64,000 bases of DNA from an uncultured Acetatifactor sp. (GTDB lineage: Bacteria; Bacillota; Clostridia; Lachnospirales; Lachnospiraceae): NCBI GenBank assembly GCA_947627535.1, contig CANQWM010000002.1, forward strand, positions 105,991 through 169,990, in the 5' to 3' direction. The position numbers were made by a program, and so were the translations under genes. Each line of letters begins with the position of its first letter. Positions within the stretch are counted from its first letter, which is position 1. The notes under the pieces were generated by a model that worked only from the letters and a program-made list of their open reading frames with translations, was not told the origin of the DNA and did no database searches. Shown here one piece after another: positions 50,271-59,865 of this stretch.

Positions 50271-51314
50271 TCATATCCGTTGTACGGAATCTCTCTCCGT
50301 AAACGTGCAGGGGATGAGAATCTCCTGCGGCGTCTCTTTCTCACGCGCCTCCGGCTTTTCAATCTGCTCCAGAAGGCATCTGGCCGCCGTACTCCCGATA
50401 TCGTGGAGAGGCAGCGCCATGGTGGTAAGGCCGGGTACAAAATATTCCGCGATATCCTGATTGTCAAATCCTGCCACCGCAATGTCCCTTCCCGCTCTTC
50501 TGCCCTGTTCGTCCAACAGACAGTAGACGCCTCCGGCCATGCGGTCCGCCATGCAGAAAACTGCGGTGATTTCCGTCTGGAGAAGCTCCTTCGCAGCTTC
50601 GTACGCGCTTTCCTTATCCCACTGTGCATAATAGACCCATTGGGGATTATACAGAATACCCGCCTCATACAGCGCCTTCTGGTATCCGATCAGACGTTTC
50701 TGCGAATGGATGTTTTCCGCGTTCCCGGCGATCACCCCGATCTTGCGGTGCCCCCTGCCGATCAAATACTTTACGATCTCATATGCGGATGTTTCATCGT
50801 CGACCAGCACAGACGGCACACCTGAATCACAGGCGTACGCATAGGCCATTACCGCCGGCATTGACATATTGTCCAGAAAGCAGGGCACCATTCTTGCGTG
50901 TCCTGCAATATAGATCAGACCATCCACCATCAGGGACGCGATCTCCTGAAGGATGGGATCCAGAATGGAATGGTACGCCTGGTCGTCATCGTACCAGGTG
51001 TCGTTCCATCTGGCGTACATACGGAGATTTTTTACAACGGTTCGGTATCCCCGGGGCTCAAAATAATTCATAATGCCCTCCAGGATGTCTGGCGTTGAGA
51101 ACTGTGCAATGTCCTCCGCTATGATACCGATGGTTTTCGTTTTCTGGGTACGCAGCCCCTTTGCAAGAGAATTGGGCTGATAGCCCCGCCTGCGCACCAC
51201 GTCCATAACCTTCTGCCTGGTCTCCTGGCTTACCTTATGCTTTCCATTCAGGATATTTGACACCGTGGCTGCCGATACGTTGCATTCCCGGGCAATCTCT
51301 TTCAGTGTAACCAT
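50271..51314 (-). CDS. LacI-family transcriptional regulator
   Basis: The 347-residue repressor has the N-terminal helix-turn-helix 'LKEIARECNVSAATVSNIL' with the hinge helix following, then a periplasmic-binding-protein-like sensor domain. ATG at 51314 is the family start; GGGAG lies upstream. It begins 27 bp after the GH31 stop, so it belongs to the GH43-GH31-LacI unit. It probably represses the adjacent transporter and hydrolase genes and is released by an imported sugar (inference from context). Confidence 0.93.
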   Translation of the reverse strand: MVTLKEIARECNVSAATVSNILNGKHKVSQETRQKVMDVVRRRGYQPNSLAKGLRTQKTKTIGIIAEDIAQFSTPDILEGIMNYFEPRGYRTVVKNLRMYARWNDTWYDDDQAYHSILDPILQEIASLMVDGLIYIAGHARMVPCFLDNMSMPAVMAYAYACDSGVPSVLVDDETSAYEIVKYLIGRGHRKIGVIAGNAENIHSQKRLIGYQKALYEAGILYNPQWVYYAQWDKESAYEAAKELLQTEITAVFCMADRMAGGVYCLLDEQGRRAGRDIAVAGFDNQDIAEYFVPGLTTMALPLHDIGSTAARCLLEQIEKPEAREKETPQEILIPCTFTERDSVQRI

Positions 51315-51340
51315 ACTTTTTCTCCCTGCCTGTAATCGTA

Positions 51341-53698
51341 TCAGCCAAGCCTTCCGATTACTCTTGGCGTCAGTTTTCCCCGGCGGTATCTTTCGTTTCC
51401 CCGCGTTGTCCACGTCAGGCTGCCCGTCCGGTCCTCATACACGATATCCGTTATACAGAAATCGCCCCTCTCGTATTCCCAGCCGTCTCCCGCGTCCTCA
51501 TACAGCGGAAAGCGCCCGTCGGCTCCGGCATAGGCCAGAAGCTCCACATCCGCCCCCACGGTCTGTTCCGTACTGACAGCCGGCTCCGTCACCGGAAGGA
51601 TGGAACCTCCGCGCACAAACACGGGAATCCGTTCCAGCGAAAGCTCCACGGCGATCTCCTGTCCGCCCTCATAGCGGCGCTCCGTATAAAAATCATACCA
51701 GACGCATCCCGCAGGCAGATAAACGCTCAGCGTCCTGTCCGCCCCATCCAGCGGCGCCCCGTCCGCTCCGTAATACAAAGGTTCCGTGACGGGACAGACC
51801 ATCAGGGCCGGTCCGAACATAAACTGTCCGGATATGTCCCCGGCCCGCTGATCCTCCGGGAAATCATAAAACAGCGGCCGCATCATGAGGCTGTCGTTCT
51901 GCCATACATCCCCGGCCAGGGAATAAATATAGGGCATCAGCCGATAGCGCAGACGGTTTGCCGCAAGCAGCGCATCGTAAAATTCTTCCCCCGGGCCTCC
52001 GAAATTCCAGGGCTCCCGGCGCACATCCGTACCGTGGCTCCTGAAGATAGGAAGAAAGGCGCCATATTGGAACCACCTCACATAAAGTTCCCTGTAACCT
52101 AAATTTTCAAGCCCCTCAGGATAGGCTCCGTCCCAGTACCACTGGGGGCCCCTCTTAACAAAAAATGCGCCGATATCAAGTGTCCAGTAGGGCAGGCCGC
52201 AGATACAGAACTGCAGCCCGGCCACAATCTGCTTCCGCAGGGTCTCCCAGCTTGCACTAATATCACCTGACCAGAGGATAACTCCGTACTTCTGGATCCC
52301 GGGATACCCGCTGCGCGTCAGGTTCACCACCCGCTTTTCTTCCGTCTTCCCCCGCTGTCCCTCGTAGATCCCCCGGGCATGATAAAGACCGTAGGCGTTT
52401 GTCCGGTCCGCAGGCATCAGCTTTCCCGCTTCCTCCGTGAAAGTCCGATAGCTCTCCGGTGCGGGCGGCCTGCAGGTTCTCTCCCATTCAGGCGTCACGG
52501 GCTCACTGGAGTCGCACCACCAGGCGTCTACTCCATAACGGAACAATCCCCTATCCGCCTGCTTCCAGTAGAGTTTTCTTCCCTCTTCGGAAAAAGCGTC
52601 ATAGATATTGCTGTTGGGGAATAAGAGACCCGCCTTCTTAAATTCTTCATAATCGGGGCACCCAGGCGCCATGCTCGGCCAGATGGAGATCATGAAACGG
52701 ATGTCGCGTTCATGCATCTTCCGGATCATTTCGGCGGGATCCGGAAAACGGACGCTGTCAAAGGATTTCTGGCCCCACTGCCCGTCCGGCCAGGAAAGCC
52801 AGTCCAGCACCAGCGCGTCCAGTCCGAACTTTTCGTCCCGAAACCGCTGTGCCGTTTTTAAAAGCTCGTCAGCATCCTCATAGCGCTCCTGTGACTGAAG
52901 ATAACCGAAGGCCCACCTTGGGAGCATCACGGCCTTCCCGGTCAGGAGTCGGTATCCCTTTACAATCTCACGGGCGCCGCCCGCAAGGAAATAATAATCC
53001 AGAAAGGCATCCGCCTCCGTGTGCAGACAGGTGCCGTAAGCCGTGTCATCAAAAATTGCCGGGCTTTCGGTCTTCAGCATCAGCCCGTATCCTTTGTCGG
53101 AGATAAGCACCGGGATCGCAATCTTTAAATTTGCCTGATGCAGATACTGGGTAGTGTGCCTGAGATTCCAGACTCCCTCCTGCGCCTGCCCCAGGCCATA
53201 AAGCCTTTCGTCCGGCTGAAATTTGAGATGCAGTGTGGTGTGGTACAGCTTCCTGTCAAAGCTCCTTGCCGCATCCCTGATCCGCCGTTTTACGCCGTCC
53301 GCTGTCTGGATCTCCTCCACTGCCGCTTCGCCGTCGATTGTGCGGTAAGCGTCAAAGGCTTCCGCCTCCTTGCTCTCATATTCCCGTTCCGCCAGAAGAA
53401 GCGTACCGTCCTTCCGTTCAAAACGAATCGAACCCGTGTCTCTGGATACGACCACCTGAAGCGAGGCGGTGTTCAGCCGAACCTCACGCTCTGACACACT
53501 CTCCCAGAAAGGAATCGAATTTTCCGAAAAATCTCCCTCCTCCGGGAAGGCCGCCTCCTTTGTGTAAGAGACTCTTATGATATCGCTTGTCCTTGGAAGC
53601 AGCCGGATCAGCCCCGCCTTCTGGCGCAGATACAGCCCATCCTTATCTTTCCTGATCTCAATGATCTCTCCCCTCAGCCGGGGTGTGACCTCCATCAT
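51341..53698 (-). CDS. Glycoside hydrolase family 31 (alpha-glucosidase or alpha-xylosidase)
   Basis: The 785-residue enzyme has the GH31 barrel. The nucleophile is Asp396 in WWCDSSEP, and Asp479 in WSGDISASWE is the likely acid/base. There is no signal peptide, so it acts in the cytoplasm on imported sugars. The layout (N-terminal beta domain, barrel, C-terminal beta domains) resembles YicI-type alpha-xylosidases. The choice between alpha-glucosidase and alpha-xylosidase cannot be settled here. The gene lies between GH43 and LacI genes. Confidence 0.9.
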   Translation of the reverse strand: MMEVTPRLRGEIIEIRKDKDGLYLRQKAGLIRLLPRTSDIIRVSYTKEAAFPEEGDFSENSIPFWESVSEREVRLNTASLQVVVSRDTGSIRFERKDGTLLLAEREYESKEAEAFDAYRTIDGEAAVEEIQTADGVKRRIRDAARSFDRKLYHTTLHLKFQPDERLYGLGQAQEGVWNLRHTTQYLHQANLKIAIPVLISDKGYGLMLKTESPAIFDDTAYGTCLHTEADAFLDYYFLAGGAREIVKGYRLLTGKAVMLPRWAFGYLQSQERYEDADELLKTAQRFRDEKFGLDALVLDWLSWPDGQWGQKSFDSVRFPDPAEMIRKMHERDIRFMISIWPSMAPGCPDYEEFKKAGLLFPNSNIYDAFSEEGRKLYWKQADRGLFRYGVDAWWCDSSEPVTPEWERTCRPPAPESYRTFTEEAGKLMPADRTNAYGLYHARGIYEGQRGKTEEKRVVNLTRSGYPGIQKYGVILWSGDISASWETLRKQIVAGLQFCICGLPYWTLDIGAFFVKRGPQWYWDGAYPEGLENLGYRELYVRWFQYGAFLPIFRSHGTDVRREPWNFGGPGEEFYDALLAANRLRYRLMPYIYSLAGDVWQNDSLMMRPLFYDFPEDQRAGDISGQFMFGPALMVCPVTEPLYYGADGAPLDGADRTLSVYLPAGCVWYDFYTERRYEGGQEIAVELSLERIPVFVRGGSILPVTEPAVSTEQTVGADVELLAYAGADGRFPLYEDAGDGWEYERGDFCITDIVYEDRTGSLTWTTRGNERYRRGKLTPRVIGRLG

Positions 53699-53776
53699 AG
53701 TCCTGTTTCCCCTTCACTTATTCTTCGCTTATTCCTCGCTTACTCTCCGCTAGTTCTTCGCCTTTTATGGCGCTCC

Positions 53777-55615
53777 TTATTCCTTCCGGGGCACGATCAC
53801 CTGCGTCCTTACCGCGGCCAGTTCCGGCTTCAGGTCAAGCTCCTCCGGAAGATCCAGAACAGGAAATCCTTCCACATTAAAATGTACTCTGCGTATTCCG
53901 GAGCTTCTGGGGCCGTTCAGGCCGGGTCTGGCATGATAGGTGTTCCAGACAAGCCCGTCCTCATCCGTGACATAGGCGTTGTGGCCGGTTCCAAACTCTC
54001 CCTCCACACTGCGGGAGGAAAGCAGCGGATAATTCTCCTTCCTCCAGTTTGCCGGATTTAAAAGATCCGCTCCCTGCTCCGCCGACAGCATCCCCACCAC
54101 ATAGGTACTGTCCACCGCCGCGCTGGAAAACGTGAGATATAACCTGTCCTCTGCGGGGAGCACAAAGGGCCCCTCATCCACAAAGGTATGGTTGTTCGCC
54201 CAGCCGTATTCCGGCATGGAAAGCAGCACCGGATCCGAGGTAAGCTGCCAGGGTTTCGCGGGATCGATGGTGGCAATATACAACCACGCCCCCTGATCCA
54301 CAGGCACGAACTGCCGCTGAGACCAGCACACATAATGGATCCCGCCCGACGCGAACTCCGTCATATCAAGGGTGATCCCCTCTTTTCCGTACAGAGGGCT
54401 CCCGTCCTTTTTCAGCACCCGCACAGGCATCTCCCAGTCGGAAGCCTTCATGGGGTTCCCACCCTCCTTCAGCGCCATCACATGACACTGTTCCTCCAGA
54501 AATTCCCCGGGTGTACCCGCATGGAACACATAGAGCCTTCCTTCTATGACATGCAGCTCCGGCGCCCAGAGAAGATTCCCGAGATGGGGATATGTGTAAG
54601 CGTCCAGAATTTTAACCTGCTGGGCTGTGACCAGACCGGGAATACTGTCCGCCTCTCTCATGTAGATAGTATGTTCATGATCCAGATCGTTCGTGGAGAT
54701 AAAATAATATTTCCCGTTCCATTTTCCGATGCAGGGATCCGCCTTGTGCCAGGCGACAGGGAACTCGTATCTGTCCTGATGCACCCTGCCCTCCAGCGTA
54801 TAGCAGCCCGGCATATTCCAGTCTACCTCGTCCGTGAACCAGTCCACCCGCTTTTTTACCTGGCTGCCGTCGCTGTATCGCGCCACTGCCCTGATATTTT
54901 GAAGCTCCTCAGGGGAGGAGGCCCTCACGCACTCCGGCACTTCGTTGGCGACGTTCACGGGCGTCAGGAAACGCACCGTAAGCCGCTTTGCTTCCTCTTT
55001 TGAAATCTCCACCGCGTTCCGCAAAAGCGCTCCCTCCGGCAGAACGCATTCTCTCCCGCAGCCATCATCCTGGGACATCCGTCCGGCCTCCGCGGCCAGC
55101 CGTTCAAAATCCTCCCCGGATATGCCCTGTCTCTTTGCCGTTTTTATGTCAAAAAGGCTTTCCGTTTCCAAAAGGCGGCAGGCTCCACCCTTTTCCCTGT
55201 AGAGGAGCCGGTATTTCCCGGCTTTCCGGTCATACAGGCAGACCGCGTCCTGGATGGTCTCTTCCGTCCCCGTCTCTACCAGCGGATGTTCCTGATAATG
55301 GATCAGATCATCTGTGGTAAAAAACAAAAGCCTTCCCGCCGCGGAAGCATCCTCTCCGCCATCCGGCTCTATGCGCTGCGCTGTCACGCCGTAGCCCCCG
55401 TCCTTCAAGGCAAAAAGCCAGGGATTTTTCAGGCTCTTCGCGTTCAGCGTACCGTCCGGGTTCTGGGTCGCCTTCGCATACAGGATGCCGCAGTTATGGT
55501 TCAGGGCAGTGATTTCTCCCCCGTCCTCCTGCAGCGCCAGATGCATACTGTAAGCCAGTTTTTGGGAATAGATTTCATCCTCTTTCGGTTGTCTCGTATA
55601 ACATAGCAGTTTCAT
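53777..55615 (-). CDS. Glycoside hydrolase family 43, intracellular
   Basis: The 612-residue protein ends with a GH43 five-bladed propeller. The base Asp293 is in ADPCIGKWN and the acid Glu353 in WAPELH; 'GHNAYVTDEDG' is further typical. Residues about 215-290 look like an Ig-like domain. Residues 1-200 look like a partial extra propeller region. No signal peptide. Members are arabinofuranosidases or xylosidases. ATG at 55615 is chosen; an upstream frame to 55741 is AT-rich and looks non-coding. GH31 follows after 78 bp. Confidence 0.88.
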   Translation of the reverse strand: MKLLCYTRQPKEDEIYSQKLAYSMHLALQEDGGEITALNHNCGILYAKATQNPDGTLNAKSLKNPWLFALKDGGYGVTAQRIEPDGGEDASAAGRLLFFTTDDLIHYQEHPLVETGTEETIQDAVCLYDRKAGKYRLLYREKGGACRLLETESLFDIKTAKRQGISGEDFERLAAEAGRMSQDDGCGRECVLPEGALLRNAVEISKEEAKRLTVRFLTPVNVANEVPECVRASSPEELQNIRAVARYSDGSQVKKRVDWFTDEVDWNMPGCYTLEGRVHQDRYEFPVAWHKADPCIGKWNGKYYFISTNDLDHEHTIYMREADSIPGLVTAQQVKILDAYTYPHLGNLLWAPELHVIEGRLYVFHAGTPGEFLEEQCHVMALKEGGNPMKASDWEMPVRVLKKDGSPLYGKEGITLDMTEFASGGIHYVCWSQRQFVPVDQGAWLYIATIDPAKPWQLTSDPVLLSMPEYGWANNHTFVDEGPFVLPAEDRLYLTFSSAAVDSTYVVGMLSAEQGADLLNPANWRKENYPLLSSRSVEGEFGTGHNAYVTDEDGLVWNTYHARPGLNGPRSSGIRRVHFNVEGFPVLDLPEELDLKPELAAVRTQVIVPRKE

Positions 55616-55789
55616 TGACATTTTCACCAATTTTTTAAGATTTTTGTAAGATTTACTATGAAAAACATAAATTTTGCTTTTTACCGATTGACTTTTATAA
55701 TAAGTTCGTCTAATGTATCTTATGAAATAAAAAGCATTCATAGTTTATTCATATTTTGTTCATAAAGTATTTTTTTATGACATTATATT

Positions 55790-55795
55790 TATAAT
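55790..55795 (+). promoter_or_regulatory. -10 element of the LtaS-like gene
   Basis: A perfect TATAAT lies 16 bp before the start codon at 55812, in an AT-rich intergenic region (55616-55811). I found no convincing -35 box at the usual distance. The short distance leaves little room for a leader. Confidence 0.4.
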
Positions 55796-55811
55796 AAGGG
55801 ATGATGAGGTT

Positions 55812-58028
55812 ATGTACAATAGTAATTTGAAAAAAAACCGGATTTTTTTGAAGGATCTGTTCAAGGAGTTAAACGATAAAATTCTTTCGGGCCGTCTGTC
55901 CGATCCTGAAAAAAGGAAAAGTCTAGTCGCTTTCCTGAACCGTTACTCCCTGTTGTTCCACGCGCTTCTCGCCTGCAGCATCTGTTTCCTGATAGAATGG
56001 GTATCCCGTCATTCCTTTGTGGATGCCTTTACTTTTGTATTTGACCGCAGTCTGGTCTATCTTTACAATTCCATGATCGTATTTGCGTCCCTGATGCTGG
56101 TTTACCTGTTCCGCCGCCGAGTGCTGGCGCGTATGGTGATCAGCGTATTCTGGCTGTTTTTGGGAACCATCAACGGATGCGTCCTCTTAAAGCGCGTAAC
56201 CCCTTTCAGCTACACGGATCTGAAAATGGTCGGCGATCTTCTGACCATGCGCCAGAATTATTTTAATACGCTGGAGGAAATCCTGGTGATCGCCGGTGTG
56301 CTGGCCGTTATCTTCCTGTTGATATTCGTCTGGTTCAAGGGTCCTAAATTCCAAGGGAAAACACACCGTCTTGCCAGCATCCTCTTCATCGGTGTTCTGA
56401 CCTTCTTTATTCCGATGGTTACGAACGCAGCCGTCAGCAGCAATGTGCTTGCGGGGTATTTTGAAAATATCGCCCAGGGCTATTCCGACTATGGATTTGT
56501 CTACAGCTTTTCCGCCAGCGTCGTAGACCGGGGCATGAGCCAGCCTGAAGATTACAGCCCGGAGGCCATTGACGCCATTACCGACAGCATTCCCTCCACT
56601 GTTTCCGGAACCGCTCAGGATATGCCGAATGTCATCTGTGTACTTCTGGAATCCTTTGTGGATCCTTACGAGTTCAACTTTCTGCAGTTTGACAAAGATC
56701 CTGTTCCGAACTTTCATAGATTGTATGATAATTACACCTCCGGGCATCTGCAGGTTCCCGTGGTCGGCGCAGGTACTGCCAACACGGAATTTGAGATCCT
56801 TACCGGGATGGGTATGCAGTTCTTCGGCCTTGGGGAGTACCCTTATAAAACAGTCCTGAAAACCACCTCCTGTGAGAGCGTGGCCGACGTGTTCAGCGAT
56901 CTCGGCTATGGGACCCATGTGGTACATAACAACGGCGGCAATTTCTACAGCCGTGCCAACGCTTTCTCCCAGATGGGCTTTGACACATTTACAAGCAAGG
57001 AAATGATCAATATCCAGGAGTGGACGCCTCTCGGAACCTGGCCCACGGACCACTGTCTCATCGATGAGGTGGAAAAGACTCTGGATCTGACGCCGGATTC
57101 TCCGGATTTTACATATACGATCACCGTCCAGGGACACGGCATCTATCCGACAGAGCCGGTGCTGGATAACCCTGAGATCAAGGTGACCGGAGCTTCGACC
57201 GAGGAGGATAATTATGCATGGGAATATTACGTGAACATGCAGCATGAGGTGGACACTTTCATCGGAGATCTCATCGATATGCTCTCCCAGCGGGACGAAA
57301 AGACCATCGTCGTATTGTTCGGTGACCACCTTCCTACCATGGAAGGGCTTACCGAGGCGGATATGGCTACCGGGAGCCTGTTTGAGACGAAGTATGTAAC
57401 CTGGAACAACTTTGGCATGAAGGATGCATCCAAAGACTTGACCTCCTTCCAGCTCATGCCCTACATCATGGATCAGCTTGATATCCATGACGGCACCATG
57501 GTAACGTATCATCAGTCCAGAGATTATCAGATCTCCGAAGAATACGAACACGATATGGAACTGCTCCAGTACGATATCCTCTATGGCGACCGGTACGCAT
57601 ACAAGGGTCTGGATCTGTATCCCCCCTCTGACCTTGTTATGGGCGTGGAAGACATCACGGTGGATTCCTTCATGTCCGACGAGGAATATCTGTCTGTCTT
57701 CGGTTCCAACTTTACTCCCTGGAGCCGGGTGTTTGTAAATGGAGAAATGGTATCTACCACATTTATCAATGACAGACAGCTTCAGATTGAGGAAAGCGAG
57801 CTTTCCGACGGAGAAAATACCATCCAGGTAAATCAGATGGGTTCCAGCAATACCGTATTTCGCAGCTCCAACGAGGCCATCTACATAAAAGATCCCCAGC
57901 AGGAGGAGGACAGTTACAGGACGGCAATGTCCGTGATACGCTCCGCGTTCAGGATCGTTCCGTCCTCCAGCACCACCTGGCGGGCATATTCGTCAATTTT
58001 TCTCACTCTGCCAGCCACGGTAAGATAA
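55812..58028 (+). CDS. LtaS-like membrane sulfatase (lipoteichoic acid synthase family), 3' end altered
   Basis: The 738-residue protein has five hydrophobic segments in the first 210 residues and an outer sulfatase-type domain from about 270. Metal ligand Glu280 and nucleophile Thr322 (VGAGTANTEF) match the LtaS pattern, and FGDHLPTM supplies more ligands. A C-terminal beta domain ends about residue 700. The last 38 residues (about 701-738) are encoded by the antisense of the YolD-like gene and look like readthrough. It should polymerise glycerol phosphate from phosphatidylglycerol, though relatives have other substrates. Confidence 0.9.
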   Translation: MYNSNLKKNRIFLKDLFKELNDKILSGRLSDPEKRKSLVAFLNRYSLLFHALLACSICFLIEWVSRHSFVDAFTFVFDRSLVYLYNSMIVFASLMLVYLFRRRVLARMVISVFWLFLGTINGCVLLKRVTPFSYTDLKMVGDLLTMRQNYFNTLEEILVIAGVLAVIFLLIFVWFKGPKFQGKTHRLASILFIGVLTFFIPMVTNAAVSSNVLAGYFENIAQGYSDYGFVYSFSASVVDRGMSQPEDYSPEAIDAITDSIPSTVSGTAQDMPNVICVLLESFVDPYEFNFLQFDKDPVPNFHRLYDNYTSGHLQVPVVGAGTANTEFEILTGMGMQFFGLGEYPYKTVLKTTSCESVADVFSDLGYGTHVVHNNGGNFYSRANAFSQMGFDTFTSKEMINIQEWTPLGTWPTDHCLIDEVEKTLDLTPDSPDFTYTITVQGHGIYPTEPVLDNPEIKVTGASTEEDNYAWEYYVNMQHEVDTFIGDLIDMLSQRDEKTIVVLFGDHLPTMEGLTEADMATGSLFETKYVTWNNFGMKDASKDLTSFQLMPYIMDQLDIHDGTMVTYHQSRDYQISEEYEHDMELLQYDILYGDRYAYKGLDLYPPSDLVMGVEDITVDSFMSDEEYLSVFGSNFTPWSRVFVNGEMVSTTFINDRQLQIEESELSDGENTIQVNQMGSSNTVFRSSNEAIYIKDPQQEEDSYRTAMSVIRSAFRIVPSSSTTWRAYSSIFLTLPATVR

Positions 58029-58342
58029 GCGCCTCCGCTCTTTCTTTCGTCCGGCTGAAAATAGGTAAACAGGAGTTTCGGTAATTCCCTGTTTTCCTTT
58101 CCTTCTGTGAGACGCTTCCAGATCATCTGCAGCTTTTCATCCAGAAGCGCTTTCCTGTCCTCGTCAGGTTCCACCCATTCCTCCGTAAACCTTCCGGTCT
58201 CCCGGATGGCTTCTTCGTGTCCGGTCAGGGCTGCAAAAGGCGAAAACTGCGCCGCACGGTCTGAAAGCGGCATCTGTGGATGGGTGGCGGAAACAGGATG
58301 GGGAAGATGGATGATGTCGTCGTACTTATGTGTATCCTTCAT
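57914..58342 (-). CDS. YolD-like protein
   Basis: The 142-residue protein starts with 'YDDIIHLPHPVSATHPQMPL' and 'RAAQFSPFAALTGHEEAI', the YolD-family hallmark. These proteins accompany Y-family polymerases (UmuC/ImpB type), often on mobile or plasmid DNA. Its start overlaps the polymerase stop by 4 bp. Its last 115 bp overlap the 3' end of the convergent LtaS-like gene. Confidence 0.9.
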   Translation of the reverse strand: MKDTHKYDDIIHLPHPVSATHPQMPLSDRAAQFSPFAALTGHEEAIRETGRFTEEWVEPDEDRKALLDEKLQMIWKRLTEGKENRELPKLLFTYFQPDERKSGGAYLTVAGRVRKIDEYARQVVLEDGTILNAERITDIAVL

Positions 58343-59865
58343 GCCCTGTGTCCTCCGATCTGGCTGTTCCGTTCTATTGTCGTTGCGCCCTCCTGAAGAT
58401 TCATCCCCTTTAAGATCGCGTTTTTCCCGTATTTCTTTTTTACGGAAAGCATGGCCTCCTGAAGCTTCCGCTCCTTTTCCAGCTGTTTTTTCTCTTCCTC
58501 CCGTTCCTTTTCCAGCGCCGCATAGTCCGTAAACAGCTCCATCTGTTCATAGGCCGGCTTTTCCTTCACCGCGCTCTCTTCCACCAGACGGTTGGCGGTT
58601 ACCGTAACCCTGCGGATCAGAAGCTTCGGGTTTACGATCCGGTCATACAGCTCTGTCACCGCTTCCAGGATCCGTTTCGTTGACGAGGTCTGGCATCCCA
58701 GATTGACAGACCCGTTGGCCTGTTTGGGAACCGATCTGCCATAGCGGTCTGTCACCACTTCCCCCCTGTAGCTTTTCCGGCGTGTTTCATCCGTAAGGTT
58801 CTCCACATCATAGCCTATGCTAAGCACCATCTGATCCGTGACCAGCCGTTTTTCCACCAGTTCCAGCACAAGCAGATCCGTCATTTCCCGGACGATCAGC
58901 TTTCCCTTTTCAAAGTCATAAGGGCTCTGCAGCACCTGACCGGAACACAGGCTGTTCGTCTCCGGCTTATACGCCTTGATCAGGTCCATGGTCACAGGCT
59001 CAAACCCCCAGGCGTGGTCGATGAGCAGTTCCGCGTTGACCCCGAACAGACGGTACAAAAGTTCCTCGTTATGATACTCTCCCGGCCCGCCAAGAGAACA
59101 TCTGGCGATATCGCCCATGGTAAAGAGTCCGTTTTCCTCCAGCTTCCTGCGATAGCCGGGTCCCACCCTCCAGAAATCCGTCAACGGCCTGTGATCCCAA
59201 AGAAGTCTTCTGTAGCTCATTTCATCCAGCTTCGCGATGCGTACACCGTTTTCGTCCGCCTGAACGTGCTTCGCCACAATGTCCATGGCCACCTTACAGA
59301 GATAGAGATTTGTCCCGATTCCGGCTGTGGCCGTGATCCCTGTGGAATCCAGCACGTCCCGTATCATTTTTCCCGCCAGTTCCTCCGCCGACAGCCCATA
59401 GGTTTTCAGATAATGGGTCACATCCATAAATACTTCGTCCACTGAGTAGACATGGATATCCTCCGGGGCAATGTATTTCAGGTAAATATTATATATTCTT
59501 GTGCTGTATTCCATATAAAAGGCCATCCGCGGCGGCGCAGCGATATAGGACAGCTCCAGTTCCGGGTGGCTTTCCAGTTCCGGTGCGTGACAGGATGCGC
59601 CGGTAAACCGTCTTCCCGGCGCCCTGTTTCTGCGCTCCGCGTTGACCTCCTTTACCCTCTGTACCACCTCGAACAGCCGTGCCCGCCCCGGTATGCCGTA
59701 TGCCTTTAACGACGGCGATACCGCAAGGCAGATGGTTTTTTCCGTTCTGCCGGCGTCTGCCACCACCAGATGGGTTGTCATGGGATCCAGCTTCCGTTCC
59801 ACACACTCCACGGAAGCATAAAAGGATTTTAAATCTATTGCGATATATTGGCGTTGTTCTGTCAT
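58339..59865 (-). CDS. Y-family DNA polymerase (UmuC/ImpB type)
   Basis: The 508-residue translesion polymerase has catalytic motif IAIDLKSFYASVE at the N-terminus and YSVDEVFMD around residue 140 (Asp-Glu retained, with Val in place of the usual Ile). A long Lys/Glu-rich C-terminal tail follows. It should copy damaged DNA with low fidelity. The ATG overlaps the upstream lipoprotein stop (ATGA) with no strong ribosome site of its own, so it probably depends on translation of that gene. I saw no LexA-like box nearby. Confidence 0.92.
   Translation of the reverse strand: MTEQRQYIAIDLKSFYASVECVERKLDPMTTHLVVADAGRTEKTICLAVSPSLKAYGIPGRARLFEVVQRVKEVNAERRNRAPGRRFTGASCHAPELESHPELELSYIAAPPRMAFYMEYSTRIYNIYLKYIAPEDIHVYSVDEVFMDVTHYLKTYGLSAEELAGKMIRDVLDSTGITATAGIGTNLYLCKVAMDIVAKHVQADENGVRIAKLDEMSYRRLLWDHRPLTDFWRVGPGYRRKLEENGLFTMGDIARCSLGGPGEYHNEELLYRLFGVNAELLIDHAWGFEPVTMDLIKAYKPETNSLCSGQVLQSPYDFEKGKLIVREMTDLLVLELVEKRLVTDQMVLSIGYDVENLTDETRRKSYRGEVVTDRYGRSVPKQANGSVNLGCQTSSTKRILEAVTELYDRIVNPKLLIRRVTVTANRLVEESAVKEKPAYEQMELFTDYAALEKEREEEKKQLEKERKLQEAMLSVKKKYGKNAILKGMNLQEGATTIERNSQIGGHRA

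Noticed and set aside
55616..55741. Upstream extension of the GH43 gene to 55741
   Set aside because: The added 42 residues are basic, Tyr-rich and AT-rich in codon use, unlike the rest of the gene, and no ribosome site precedes them.
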